This document shows, piece by piece, positions 13,200 through 25,778 of a stretch of 64,000 bases of DNA; position 1 is the stretch's first letter; each line of letters begins with the position of its first letter. Position numbers and translations under genes: made by a program. This stretch comes from Strongylocentrotus purpuratus (Eukaryota; Echinodermata; Echinoidea; Camarodonta; Strongylocentrotidae), in the NCBI RefSeq assembly GCF_000002235.5, contig NW_022145611.1, positions 10,256,342-10,320,341 on the forward strand, written 5' to 3'. The notes below the pieces were generated by a model. It had not been told where the DNA came from, made no database searches, and worked only from the letters and a program-made list of their open reading frames with translations.

Positions 13200-16100
13200 A
13201 AGGGAAGTAGTGTCAAATCTTGGAAAATGCGAAAACCGCCCCTTTTTCGAAAAAATGGCAAGGGGTTAGCTCATCGTTTTTGCCAAAAAATGAAAATTTT
13301 CAATCTTCTCCGTTTTATCTCCCTGATAGTGCCAACATCCCCTTAGACTTATTATGACTCCTGTTTGTTCATGAAAAGGGAAGTAGTGTCAAATCTTAGA
13401 AAATTCGAAAACCGCCCCTTTTTCGAAAAAATGGCAAGGGGTTAGCTCATCGTTTTTGCCAAAAAATAAAAATTTTCAATCCTCTCCGTTTTCTCTCCCT
13501 GATAGTGCCAACATCCCCTTAGACTTATTATGACTCCTGTTTGTTCATGAAAAGGGAAGTAGTGCCAGATTTAGGAAAATTCGAAAACCGCCCCTTTTTC
13601 GAAAAAATGGCAAGGGGTTAGCTCATCGTTTTTGCCAAAAAATGTAAATTTTCAATCTTCTCAGTTTTCTCTCCATTAGAGTCCCAACATGCCCACAAAT
13701 TTATTATGACTCCTGTTTGTTCATGAAAAGGGAAGTAGTATCAAATCTTAGAAAATGCGAAAACCGCCCCTTTTTCGAAAAAATGGCAAGGGGTTAGCTC
13801 ATCATTTTTGCCAAAAAATGAAAATTTTCAATCCTCTCCGTTTTCTCTCTCTGATAGTGCCAACATCCCCTTAGACTTGTTATGACTCCTGTTTGTTCAT
13901 GAAAAGGGAAGTAGTGTCAAATTTTGGAAAATTCGAAAACCGCCCCTTTTTCGAAAAAATGGCAAGGGGTTAGCTCATCATTTTTGCCAAAAAATGAAAA
14001 TTTTCAATCCTCTCCGTTTTCTCTCCATTAGAGTCCCAACATGCCCACAAACTTATTATGACTCCTGTTTGTTCATGAAAAGGGAAGTAGTTTCAAATCT
14101 TAGAAAATTCGAAAACCGCCCCTTTTTCGAAAAAATGGCAAGGGGTTAGCTCATCATTTTTGCCAAAAAATGAAAATTTTCAATCCTCTCCGTTTTCTAT
14201 CCCTGATAGTGCCAACATCCCCTTAGACTTATTATGACTCCTGTTTGTTCATGAAAAGGGAAGTAGTGTCAAATTTTGGAAAATTCGAAAACCGCCCCTT
14301 TTTCGAAAAAATGGCAAGGGGTTAGCTCATCATTTTTGCCAAAAAATGAAAATTTTCAATCCTCTCCGTTTTCTCTCCATTAGAGTCCCAACATGCCCAC
14401 AAACTTATTATGACTCCTGTTTGTTCATGAAAAGGGAAGTAGTGTCAAATCTTAGAAAATTCGAAAACCGCCCCTTTTTCGAAAAAATGGCAAGGGGTTA
14501 GCTCATCATTTTTGCCAAAAATGAAAATTTTCAATCCTCTCCGTTTTCTATCCCTGAAAGTGCCAACATCCCCTTAGACTTATTATGACTCCTGTTTGTT
14601 CATGAAAAGGGAAGTAGTGTCAAATTTTGGAAAATTCGAAAACCGCCCCTTTTTCGAAAAAATGGCAAGGGGTTAGCTCATCATTTTTGCCAAAAAATGA
14701 AAATTTTCAATCCTCTCCGTTTTCTATCCCTGATAGTGCCAACATCCCCTTAGACTTGTTATGACTCCTGTTTGTTCATAAAAAGGGAAGTAGTGTCAAA
14801 TCTTGGAAAATGCGAAAACCGCCCCTTTTTCGAAAAAATGGCAAGGGGTTAGCTCATCGTTTTTGCCAAAAAATGAAAATTTTCAATCTTCTCCGTTTTA
14901 TCTCCCTGATAGTGCCAACATCCCCTTAGACTTATTATGACTCCTGTTTGTTCATGAAAAGGGAAGTAGTGTCAAATCTTAGAAAATTCGAAAACCGCCC
15001 CTTTTTCGAAAAAATGGCAAGGGGTTAGCTCATCGTTTTTGCCAAAAAATAAAAATTTTCAATCCTCTCCGTTTTCTCTCCCTGATAGTGCCAACATCCC
15101 CTTAGACTTATTATGACTCCTGTTTGTTCATGAAAAGGGAAGTAGTGCCAGATTTAGGAAAATTCGAAAACCGCCCCTTTTTCGAAAAAATGGCAAGGGG
15201 TTAGCTCATCGTTTTTGCCAAAAAATGTAAATTTTCAATCTTCTCAGTTTTCTCTCCATTAGAGTCCCAACATGCCCACAAATTTATTATGACTCCTGTT
15301 TGTTCATGAAAAGGGAAGTAGTATCAAATCTTAGAAAATGCGAAAACCGCCCCTTTTTCGAAAAAATGGCAAGGGGTTAGCTCCTCTTTTTTGCCAAAAA
15401 ATGAAAATTTTCAATCCTCTCCGTTTTCTCTCCCTGATAGTGCCAACATCCCCTTAGACTTGTTATGACTCCTGTTTGTTCATGAAAAGGGAAGTAGTGT
15501 CAAATTTTGGAAAATTCGAAAACCGCCCCTTTTTCGAAAAAATGGCAAGGGGTTAGCTCATCATTTTTGCCAAAAAATGAAAATTTTCAATCCTCTCCGT
15601 TTTCTCTCCCTGATAGTGCCAACATCCCCTTAGACTTATTATGACTCCTGTTTGTTCATGAAAAGGGAAGTAGTGTCAAATTTTGGAAAATTCGAAAACC
15701 GCCCCTTTTTCGAAAAAATGGCAAGGGGTTAGCTCATCATTTTTGCCAAAAAATGAAAATTTTCAATCCTCTCCGTTTTCTCTCCATTAGAGTCCCAACA
15801 TGCCCACAAACTTATTATGACTCCTGTTTGTTCATGAAAAGGGAAGTAGTGTCAAATCTTAGAAAATTCGAAAACCGCCCCTTTTTCGAAAAAATGGCAA
15901 GGGGTTAGCTCATCATTTTTGCCAAAAAATGAAAATTTTCAATCCTCTCCGTTTTCTATCCCTGAAAGTGCCAACATCCCCTTAGACTTATTATGACTCC
16001 TGTTTGTTCATGAAAAGGGAAGTAGTGTCAAATTTTGGAAAATTCGAAAACCGCCCCTTTTTCGAAAAAATGGCAAGGGGTTAGCTCATCATTTTTGCCA

Positions 16101-19100
16101 AAAAATGAAAATTTTCAATCCTCTCCGTTTTCTATCCCTGATAGTGCCAACATCCCCTTAGACTTGTTATGACTCCTGTTTGTTCATAAAAAGGGAAGTA
16201 GTGTCAAATCTTGGAAAATGCGAAAACCGCCCCTTTTTCGAAAAAATGGCAAGGGGTTAGCTCATCGTTTTTGCCAAAAAATGAAAATTTTCAATCTTCT
16301 CCGTTTTATCTCCCTGATAGTGCCAACATCCCCTTAGACTTATTATGACTCCTGTTTGTTCATGAAAAGGGAAGTAGTGTCAAATCTTAGAAAATTCGAA
16401 AACCGCCCCTTTTTCGAAAAAATGGCAAGGGGTTAGCTCATCGTTTTTGCCAAAAAATAAAAATTTTCAATCCTCTCCGTTTTCTCTCCCTGATAGTGCC
16501 AACATCCCCTTAGACTTATTATGACTCCTGTTTGTTCATGAAAAGGGAAGTAGTGCCAGATTTAGGAAAATTCGAAAACCGCCCCTTTTTCGAAAAAATG
16601 GCAAGGGGTTAGCTCATCGTTTTTGCCAAAAAATGTAAATTTTCAATCTTCTCAGTTTTCTCTCCATTAGAGTCCCAACATGCCCACAAATTTATTATGA
16701 CTCCTGTTTGTTCATGAAAAGGGAAGTAGTATCAAATCTTAGAAAATGCGAAAACCGCCCCTTTTTCGAAAAAATGGCAAGGGGTTAGCTCCTCTTTTTT
16801 GCCAAAAAATGAAAATTTTCAATCCTCTCCGTTTTCTCTCCCTGATAGTGCCAACATCCCCTTAGACTTGTTATGACTCCTGTTTGTTCATGAAAAGGGA
16901 AGTAGTGTCAAATTTTGGAAAATTCGAAAACCGCCCCTTTTTCGAAAAAATGGCAAGGGGTTAGCTCATCATTTTTGCCAAAAAATGAAAATTTTCAATC
17001 CTCTCCGTTTTCTCTCCCTGATAGTGCCAACATCCCCTTAGACTTATTATGACTCCTGTTTGTTCATGAAAAGGGAAGTAGTGTCAAATTTTGGAAAATT
17101 CGAAAACCGCCCCTTTTTCGAAAAAATGGCAAGGGGTTAGCTCATCATTTTTGCCAAAAAATGAAAATTTTCAATCCTCTCCGTTTTCTCTCCATTAGAG
17201 TCCCAACATGCCCACAAACTTATTATGACTCCTGTTTGTTCATGAAAAGGGAAGTAGTTTCAAATCTTAGAAAATTCGAAAACCGCCCCTTTTTCGAAAA
17301 AATGGCAAGGGGTTAGCTCATCATTTTTGCCAAAATATGAAAATTTTCAATCCTCTCCGTTTTCTATCCCTGATAGTGCCAACATCCCCTTAGACTTGTT
17401 ATGACTCCTGTTTGTTCATAAAAGGGAAGTAGTGTCAAATCTTGGAAAATGCGAAAACCGCCCCTTTTTCGAAAAAATGGCAAGGGGTTAGCTCATCGTT
17501 TTTGCCAAAAAATGAAAATTTTCAATCTTCTCCGTTTTATCTCCCTGATAGTGCCAACATCCCCTTAGACTTATTATGACTCCTGTTTGTTCATGAAAAG
17601 GGAAGTAGTGTCAAATCTTAGAAAATTCGAAAACCGCCCCTTTTTCGAAAAAATGGCAAGGGGTTAGCTCATCGTTTTTGCCAAAAAATAAAAATTTTCA
17701 ATCCTCTCCGTTTTCTTTCCCTGATAGTGCCAACATCCCCTTAGACTTATTATGACTCCTGTTTGTTCATGAAAAGGGAAGTAGTGCCAGATTTAGGAAA
17801 ATTCGAAAACCGCCCCTTTTTCGAAAAAATGGCAAGGGGTTAGCTCATCGTTTTTGCCAAAAAATGTAAATTTTCAATCTTCTCAGTTTTCTCTCCATTA
17901 GAGTCCCAACATGCCCACAAATTTATTATGACTCCTGTTTGTTCATGAAAAGGGAAGTAGTATCAAATCTTAGAAAATGCGAAAACCGCCCCTTTTTCGA
18001 AAAAATGGCAAGGGGTTAGCTCATCATTTTTGCCAAAAAATGAAAATTTTCAATCCTCTCCGTTTTCTCTCCCTGATAGTGCCAACATCCCCTTAGACTT
18101 GTTATGACTCCTGTTTGTTCATGAAAAGGGAAGTAGTGTCAAATTTTGGAAAATTCGAAAACCGCCCCTTTTTCGAAAAAATGGCAAGGGGTTAGCTCAT
18201 CATTTTTGCCAAAAAATGAAAATTTTCAATCCTCTCCGTTTTCTCTCCCTGATAGTGCCAACATCCCCTTAGACTTATTATGACTCCTGTTTGTTCATGA
18301 AAAGGGAAGTAGTGTCAAATTTTGGAAAATTCGAAAACCGCCCCTTTTTCGAAAAAATGGCAAGGGGTTAGCTCATCATTTTTGCCAAAAAATGAAAATT
18401 TTCAATCCTCTCCGTTTTCTCTCCATTAGAGTCCCAACATGCCCACAAACTTATTATGACTCCTGTTTGTTCATGAAAAGGGAAGTAGTTTCAAATCTTA
18501 GAAAATTCGAAAACCGCCCCTTTTTCGAAAAAATGGCAAGGGGTTAGCTCATCATTTTTGCCAAAAAATGAAAATTTTCAATCCTCTCCGTTTTCTATCC
18601 CTGATAGTGCCAACATCCCCTTAGACTTGTTATGACTCCTGTTTGTTCATAAAAAGGGAAGTAGTGTCAAATCTTGGAAAATGCGAAAACCGCCCCTTTT
18701 TCGAAAAAATGGCAAGGGGTTAGCTCATCATTTTTGCCAAAAAATGAAAATTTTCAATCCTCTCCGTTTTCTATCCCTGATAGTGCCAACATCCCCTTAG
18801 ACTTGTTATGACTCCTGTTTGTTTATAAAAGGGAAGTAGTGTCAAATCTTGGAAAATGCGAAAACCGCCCCTTTTTCGAAAAAATGGCAAGGGGTTAGCT
18901 CATCGTTTTTGCCAAAAAATGAAAATTTTCAATCTTCTCCGTTTTATCTCCCTGATAGTGCCAACATCCCCTTAGACTTATTATGACTCCTGTTTGTTCA
19001 TGAAAAGGGAAGTAGTGTCAAATCTTAGAAAATTCGAAAACCGCCCCTTTTTCGAAAAAATGGCAAGGGGTTAGCTCATCCTTTTTGCCAAAAAATAAAA

Positions 19101-19850
19101 ATTTTCAATCCTCTCCGTTTTCTCTCCCTGATAGTGCCAACATCCCCTTAGACTTATTATGACTCCTGTTTGTTCATGAAAAGGGAAGTAGTGCCAGATT
19201 TAGGAAAATTCGAAAACCGCCCCTTTTTCGAAAAAATGGCAAGGGGTTAGCTCATCGTTTTTGCCAAAAAATGAAAATTTTCAATCCTCTCCGTTTTCTC
19301 TCCATTAGAGTCCCAACATGCCCACAAACTTATTATGACTCCTGTTTGTTCATGAAAAGGGAAGTAGTTTCAAATCTTAGAAAATTCGAAAACCGCCCCT
19401 TTTTCGAAAAAATGGCAAGGGGTTAGCTCATCGTTTTTGCCAAAAAATGAAAATTTTCAATCTTCTCCGTTTTATCTCCCTGATAGTGCCAACATCCCCT
19501 TAGACTTATTATGACTCCTGTTTGTTCATGAAAAGGGAAGTAGTGTCAAATCTTAGAAAATTCGAAAACCGCCCCTTTTTCGAAAAAATGGCAAGGGGTT
19601 AGCTCATCGTTTTTGCCAAAAAATAAAATTTTTCAATCCTCTCCGTTTTCTCTCCCTGATAGTGCCAACATCCCCTTAGACTTATTATGACTCCTGTTTG
19701 TTCATGAAAAGGGAAGTAGTGCCAGATTTAGGAAAATTCGAAAACCGCCCCTTTTTCGAAAAAATGGCAAGGGGTTAGCTCATCGTTTTTGCCAAAAAAT
19801 GTAAATTTTCAATCTTCTCAGTTTTCTCTCCATTAGAGTCCCAACATGCC
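13200..19850 (+). repeat. Higher-order repeat blocks within the satellite
   Basis: A rare variant (tcagttttctctccattag) occurs at 13661, 15244, 16652, 17883 and 19818. The spacings are 1583, 1408, 1231 and 1935 bp, close to 9, 8, 7 and 11 monomers. The companion variant agtgccagatttagg lies in the preceding monomer at about 13560, 15145, 16553, 17785 and 19725. The blocks therefore were copied as multi-monomer units that differ by whole-monomer gains and losses. Confidence 0.85.
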
Positions 19851-21588
19851 CACAAATTTATTATGACTCCTGTTTGTTCATGAAAAGGGAAGTAGTATCA
19901 AATCTTAGAAAATGCGAAAACCGCCCCTTTTTCGAAAAAATGGCAAGGGGTTAGCTCATCATTTTTGCCAAAAAATGAAAATTTTCAATCCTCTCCGTTT
20001 TCTCTCCCTGATAGTGCCAACATCCCCTTAGACTTGTTATGACTCCTGTTTGTTCATAAAAAGGGAAGTAGTGTCAAATCGTGGAAAATGCGAAAACCGC
20101 CCCTTTTTCGAAAAAATGGCAAGGGGTTAGCTCATCATTTTTGCCAAAAAATGAAAATTTTCAATCTTCTCCGTTTTCTCTCCATTAGAGTCCCAACATG
20201 CCCACAAACTTATTATGACTCCTGTTTGTTCATGAAAAGGGAAGTAGTGTCAAATCTTAGAAAATTCGAAAACCGCCCCTTTTTAGAAAAAATGGCAAGG
20301 GGTTAGCTCATCATTTTTGCCAAAAAATGAAAATTTTCAATCCTCTCCGTTTTCTATCCCTGATAGTGCCAACATCCCCTTAGACTTGTTATGACTCCTG
20401 TTTGTTCATAAAAGGGAAGTAGTGTCAAATCTTGGAAAATGCGAAAACCGCCCCTTTTTCGAAAAAATGGCAAGGGGTTAGCTCATCATTTTTGCCAAAA
20501 AATGAAAATTTTCAATCCTCTCCGTTTTCTATCCCTGATAGTGCCAACATCCCCTTAGACTTGTTATGACTCCTGTTTGTTCATAAAAAGGGAAGTAGTG
20601 TCAAATCTTGGAAAATGCGAAAACCGCCCCTTTTTCGAAAAAATGGCAAGGGGTTAGCCCCTCGTTTTTGCCAAAAAATGAAAATTTTCAATCTTCTCCG
20701 TTTTATCTCCCTGATAGTGCCAACATCCCCTTAGACTTATTATGACTCCTGTTTGTTCATGAAAAGGGAAGTAGTGTCAAATCTTAGAAAATTCGAAAAC
20801 CGCCCCTTTTTCGAAAAAATGGCAAGGGGTTAGCTCATCGTTTTTGCCAAAAAATAAAAATTTTCAATCCTCTCCGTTTTCTCTCCCTGATAGTGCCAAC
20901 ATCCCCTTAGACTTATTATGACTCCTGTTTGTTCATGAAAAGGGAAGTAGTATCAAATCTTAGAAAATGCGAAAACCGCCCCTTTTTCGAAAAAATGGCA
21001 AGGGGTTAGCTCATCATTTTTGCCAAAAAATGTAAATTTTCAATCCTCTCCGTTTTCTCTCTCTGATAGTGCCAACATCCCCTTAGACTTGTTATGACTC
21101 CTGTTTGTTCATGAAAAGGGAAGTAGTGTCAAATTTTGGAAAATTCGAAAACCGCCCCTTTTTCGAAAAAATGGCAAGGGGTTAGCTCATCATTTTTGCC
21201 AAAAAATGAAAATTTTCAATCCTCTCCGTTTTCTATCCCTGATAGTGCCAACATCCCCTTAGACTTGTTATGACTCCTGTTTGTTCATAAAAAGGGAAGT
21301 AGTGTCAAATCTTGGAAAATGCGAAAACCGCCCCTTTTTCGAAAAAATGGCAAGGGGTTAGCTCATCGTTTTTGCCAAAAAATGAAAATTTTCAATCTTC
21401 TCCGTTTTATCCCCCTGATAGTGCCAACATCCCCTTAGACTTGTTATGACTCCTGTTTGTTCATAAAAAGGGAAGTAGTGTCAAATTTTGGAAAATGCGA
21501 AAACCGCCCCTTTTTCGAAAAAATGGCAAGGGGTTAGCTCATCATTTTTGCCAAAAAATGTAAATTTTCAATCTTCTCCGTTTTATCT

Positions 21589-23790
21589 CCATTAGAGTCC
21601 CATCATGCCCACAAACTTATTATGACTCCTGTTTGTTCATGAAAAGGGAAGTAGTGTCAAATTTTGGAAAATTCGAAAACCGCCCCTTTTTCGAAAAAAT
21701 GGCAAGGGGTTAGCTCATCATTTTTGCCAAAAAATGAAAATTTTCAATCCTCTCCGTTTTCTCTCCCTGATAGTGCCATTATCCCCTTAGACTTATTATG
21801 ACTCCTGTTTGTTCATGAAAAGGGAAGTAGTGTCAAATCTTAGAAAATTCGAAAACCGCCCCTTTTTCGAAAAAATGGCAAGGGGTTAGCTCATCATTTT
21901 TGCCAAAAAATGAAAATTTTCAATCCTCTCCGTTTTCTCTCCATTAGAGTCCCAACATGCCCACAAACTTATTATGACTCCTGTTTGTTCATAAAAAGGG
22001 AAGTAGTGTCAAATTTTGGAAAATGCGAAAACCGCCCCTTTTTCGAAAAAATGGCAAGGGGTTAGCTCATCGTTTTTGCCAAAAAATCAAAATTTTCAAT
22101 CCTCTCCGTTTTCTCTCCCTGATAGTGCCAACATCCCCTTAGACTTATTATGACTCCTGTTTGTTCATGAAAAGGGAAGTAGTGTCAAATTTAGGAAAAT
22201 TCGAAAACCGCCCCTTTTTCGAAAAATGGCAAGGGGTTAGCTCATCATTTTTGCCAAAAAATGAAAATTTTCAATCCTCTCCGTTTTCTCTCCCTGATAG
22301 TGCCAACATCCCCTTAGACTTGTTATGACTCTTGTTTGTTCATGAAAAGCTAGGAAGTAGTGTCAAATTTTGGAAAATGCGAAAACCGCCCCTTTTTCGA
22401 AAAAATGGCAAGGGGTTAGCTCATCATTTTTGCCAAAAAATGAAAATTTTCAATCTTCTCCGTTTTCTCTCCATTAGAGTCCCAACATGCCCACAAACTT
22501 ATTATGACTCCTGTTTGTTCATGAAAAGGGAAGTAGTGTCAAATCTTAGAAAATTCGAAAACCGCCCCTTTTTAGAAAATATGGCAAGGGGTTAGCTCAT
22601 CATTTTTGCCAAAAAATGAAAATTTTCAATCCTCTCCGTTTTCTCTCCCTGATAGTGCCAACATCCCCTTAGACTTGTTATGACTCTTGTTTGTTCATGA
22701 AAAGGGAAGTAGTGTCAAATTTTGGAAAATGCGAAAACCGCCCCTTTTTCGAAAAAATGACAAGGGGTTAGCTCATCGTTTTTGCCAAAAAATGTAAATT
22801 TTCAATCTTCTCCGTTTTATCTCCATTAGAGTCCCATCATGCCCACAAACTTATTATGACTCCTGTTTGTTCATGAAAAGGGAAGTAGTGTCAAATTTTG
22901 GAAAATTCGAAAACCGCCCCTTTTTCGAAAAAATGGCAAGGGGTTAGCTCATCATTTTTGCCAAAAAATGAAAATTTTCAATCCTCTCCGTTTTCTCTCC
23001 CTGATAGTGCCATTATCCCCTTAGACTTATTATGACTCCTGTTTGTTCATGAAAAGGGAAGTAGTGTCAAATCTTAGAAAATTCGAAAACCGCCCCTTTT
23101 TCGAAAAAATGGCAAGGGGTTAGCTCATCATTTTTGCCAAAAAATGAAAATTTTCAATCCTCTCCGTTTTCTCTCCATTAGAGTCCCAACATGCCCACAA
23201 ACTTATTATGACTCCTGTTTGTTCATAAAAAGGGAAGTAGTGTCAAATTTTGGAAAATGCGAAAACCGCCCCTTTTTCGAAAAAATGGCAAGGGGTTAGC
23301 TCATCGTTTTTGCCAAAAAATCAAAATTTTCAATCCTCTCCGTTTTCTCTCCCTGATAGTGCCAACATCCCCTTAGACTTATTATGACTCCTGTTTGTTC
23401 ATGAAAAGGGAAGTAGTGTCAAATTTAGGAAAATTCGAAAACCGCCCCTTTTTCGAAAAATGGCAAGGGGTTAGCTCATCATTTTTGCCAAAAAATGAAA
23501 ATTTTCAATCCTCTCCGTTTTCTCTCCCTGATAGTGCCAACATCCCCTTAGACTTGTTATGACTCTTGTTTGTTCATGAAAAGCTAGGAAGTAGTGTCAA
23601 ATTTTGGAAAATGCGAAAACCGCCCATTTTTCGAAAAAATGACAAGGGGTTAGCTCATCGTTTTTGCCAAAAAATGTAAATTTTCAATCTTCTCCGTTTT
23701 ATCTCCATTAGAGTCCCATCATGCCCACAAACTTATTATGACTCCTGTTTGTTCATGAAAAGGGAAGTAGTGTCAAATTTTGGAAAATTC
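21589..23790 (+). repeat. Recent 7-monomer (about 1234 bp) duplication near array end
   Basis: Private variants recur about 1234 bp apart: tgccattatccccttag near 21775 and 23009, and aaaagctaggaagtag near 22346 and 23580. Further variants (cccatcatgcccac, ccaaaaaatcaaaat) follow in the same order. Agreement on private changes indicates a recent tandem duplication of a 7-monomer block close to the distal boundary. Confidence 0.8.
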
Positions 23791-24028
23791 GAAAACCGCC
23801 CCTTTTTCGAAAAAATGGCAAGGGGTTAGCTCATCATTTTTGCCAAAAAATGAAAATTTTCAATCCTCTCCGTTTTCTCTCCCTGATAGTGCCAACATCC
23901 CCTTAGACTTGTTATGACTCCTGTTTGTCCATAAAAAGGGAAGTAGTGTCAAATCTTGGAAAATGCGAAAACCGGCCCCTTTTTCGAAAAAATGACAAGG
24001 GGTTAGCTCATCACTTTTGCCAAAAAAA

Positions 24029-24404
24029 CTTTACTCTCGATTTCAACCGCGACAACGATCACAGAATATTGTATGATCGCATATGCTTCCAATATGTTCA
24101 TTTGAACCAAATTCATGACCCCATACCAAAATTATTACCTAAGTTATATGTACGATTTCCGTTATGTTTCATCACAAACCTCTTTCCTGTTTTAACATGC
24201 ACAGCATGTCCATATACCTCTCCACTCTGACATCGGTTCGACTGGATAAAGTGCAGCTTGGAACTGGGTGGTCTTCGGAAGTCACAATGTGCACTAGCTG
24301 GTCTAGAAAACACTGCCAAAGCTCATCGATAAATAGGTAAGAGGATGGGCTATTTATGGGGAACGCAAGAATGATTCATGTACTCGCCAGTTATACACAC
24401 AAAG
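24029..24404. other. Unassigned DNA at the satellite boundary
   Basis: The last monomer stops after ttttgccaaaaaaac, and non-satellite sequence begins abruptly. Nothing recognisable was found here. Short open frames on both strands lack any familiar motif. Confidence 0.6.
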
Positions 24405-25105
24405 GTGATGATAATGATGCTGATAATGATGCTGATAATGATTGGTGATAATGATGTTGATAATGATGTTGATAATGATGCTGATAATGAAGATGCTGAT
24501 AATGATGCTGATAATGATTGGTGATAATGATGCTGATAATGATGCTGATAATGATTGGTGATAATGATGTTGATAATGATGCTGATAATGATGTTGATAA
24601 TGATGCTGATAATGAAGATGCTGATAATGCTGATAATGATGCTGATAATGAAGATGCTGATAATGATGCTGATAATGATGTTGATAATGATGCTGATAAT
24701 GATGCTGATAATGATTGGTGATAATGATGCTGATAATGATTGGTGATAATGATGCTGATAATGATTGGTGATAATGATGCTGATAATGATGCTGATAATG
24801 AAGATGCTGATAATGATGCTGATAATGAAGATGCTGATAATGATTGGTGATAATGATTGATGATAATGATGTTGATAATGATTGGTGATAATGATGTTGA
24901 TAATGATTGGTGATAATGATGTTGATAATGATGCTGATAATGATGCTGATAATGATGTTGATAATGATGTTGATAATGATTGGTGATGATGCTGATGATT
25001 GGTGATGATGTTGATAATAATGATGGTGATAGTGATGATAATGATGATGTGATGGTGATGATGATAATTAAGATGATGATAATGGTAATAATGATGATGA
25101 TAATA
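24405..25105 (+). repeat. GAT/AAT-rich minisatellite
   Basis: Tandem variants of the 12-mer gatgctgataat are mixed with gatgttgataat, gaagatgctgataat and gattggtgataat units, decaying to gat/aat triplets after about 24980. Because units are multiples of 3, long artificial frames of Asp/Asn/Ala and Met/Ile/Leu arise; these are not genes. Confidence 0.95.
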
Positions 25106-25439
25106 ATATTTGCTCTTTGAATCCTATTACTCTTTCAGGTAGAGAACATATTCTAAATATTTCTTTGCAAGATCAAAACTGCCCCATTATTTCATCACGT
25201 GAAATAACGTTTACTGATTGCATCCAAATGCCAACGTCATTTAATTGTTAATACTTGATTGCAATATACGGACCAAGATGATAAATGCATTCCTGAAAAT
25301 ATCACATGCATGTGTTCTCATTTTCAAAACGGCGTTCCGCATTGCAATTTTTTGAATTCATACACTGACATTTCAATGTTGGTTTTGTGATAGCCACTAA
25401 AAGGTTGTGTTCATACGCTGATATTTTTTCTAAACAAGC
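25106..25439. other. Intergenic DNA, nothing recognised
   Basis: AT-rich sequence between the minisatellite and the outlying satellite relics. No frame, repeat or structured motif could be supported. Confidence 0.5.
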
Positions 25440-25675
25440 ATGCCGGTATGCTCATGGGATAATTTGGGATAAATTTGAAAATCGCCACTTTTTGAAAAAG
25501 TTTTTGCCAATAAAATGAAAATTTCAATCCTCTCCGTATTCTTGTCATAATAGTCCCAACATCCTCTTAGAATTATTATGACTCCCGTTTGTTCACAAAA
25601 AAAGGGAAGCAAAGACAAATTTGGGATAAATTCGAAAATCGCCCCTTTTTGGAAAAATGGCAAAGGGTTATACAT
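25440..25675 (+). repeat. Two decayed outlying monomers of the 176-bp satellite
   Basis: The stretch retains satellite blocks in the right order: aaatcgcc-cttttt, tttttgccaa-aaaatgaaaat, caatcctctccgt, attattatgactccc, gtttgttca, gggaag, then a second gaaaatcgccccttttt and atggcaaagggttat. It is visibly diverged and internally deleted. It lies 1.4 kb outside the main array in the same orientation. The variable block reads gtcccaacatcctcttagaa, mixing class A (gtcccaacat) with class B (c-ccttaga). Confidence 0.88.
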
Positions 25676-25714
25676 GTAGTTTGTGCAAGACGTGTTTATG
25701 TGTCTGTTCTAACG

Positions 25715-25778
25715 ATAATATTTCATGTTTACCCAGTATTAATACTATTCTCCCTCAGGGTCTTGCAATCATATTTTC
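25715..25778 (-). mobile_element. Truncated SINE tail
   Basis: The sequence tttacccagtattaatacta followed by ttctccctcaggg closely matches the tail of the SINE at 52190-52462, in the same orientation. Only the tail region is present. Confidence 0.45.

Larger units (their letters stand above)
1..24028 (+). repeat. Satellite array, 176-bp monomer, higher-order organised
   Basis: Head-to-tail copies start at 1, 177, 353, 529 and so on, with a regular 176-bp period and occasional 1-2 bp indels, giving about 136 monomers. The array is cut by the window start. Each monomer carries two perfect 12-bp palindromes, TTTTTCGAAAAA and TGAAAATTTTCA, and a GC block (ccgcccc ... aaggggtt) around the first. 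Two classes alternate irregularly. Class A has cattagagtcccaacatgcc; class B has cctgatagtgccaacatccc. Further diagnostic variants (catcg/catca, tgcg/ttcg, ataaaaagg, aatgtaaat) recur in the same order, showing higher-order blocks. No coding capacity is credible. A monomer close to nucleosome length is typical of centromeric or pericentromeric satellites, but that role is only inference. Confidence 0.98.

Noticed and set aside
1-24028. CENP-B box in the satellite (TTCG...A..CGGG)
   Set aside because: The monomer has ttcgaaaaccgcccc, which shares the TTCG start but lacks the required A and CGGG positions, so no match can be claimed.
1-24028. CRISPR-like array
   Set aside because: Repeats are contiguous with no unique spacers, the unit is 176 bp, and the genome is animal.
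24518-24746. Asp/Asn- and Met/Ile-rich frames
   Set aside because: Pure translation of a GAT/AAT minisatellite.
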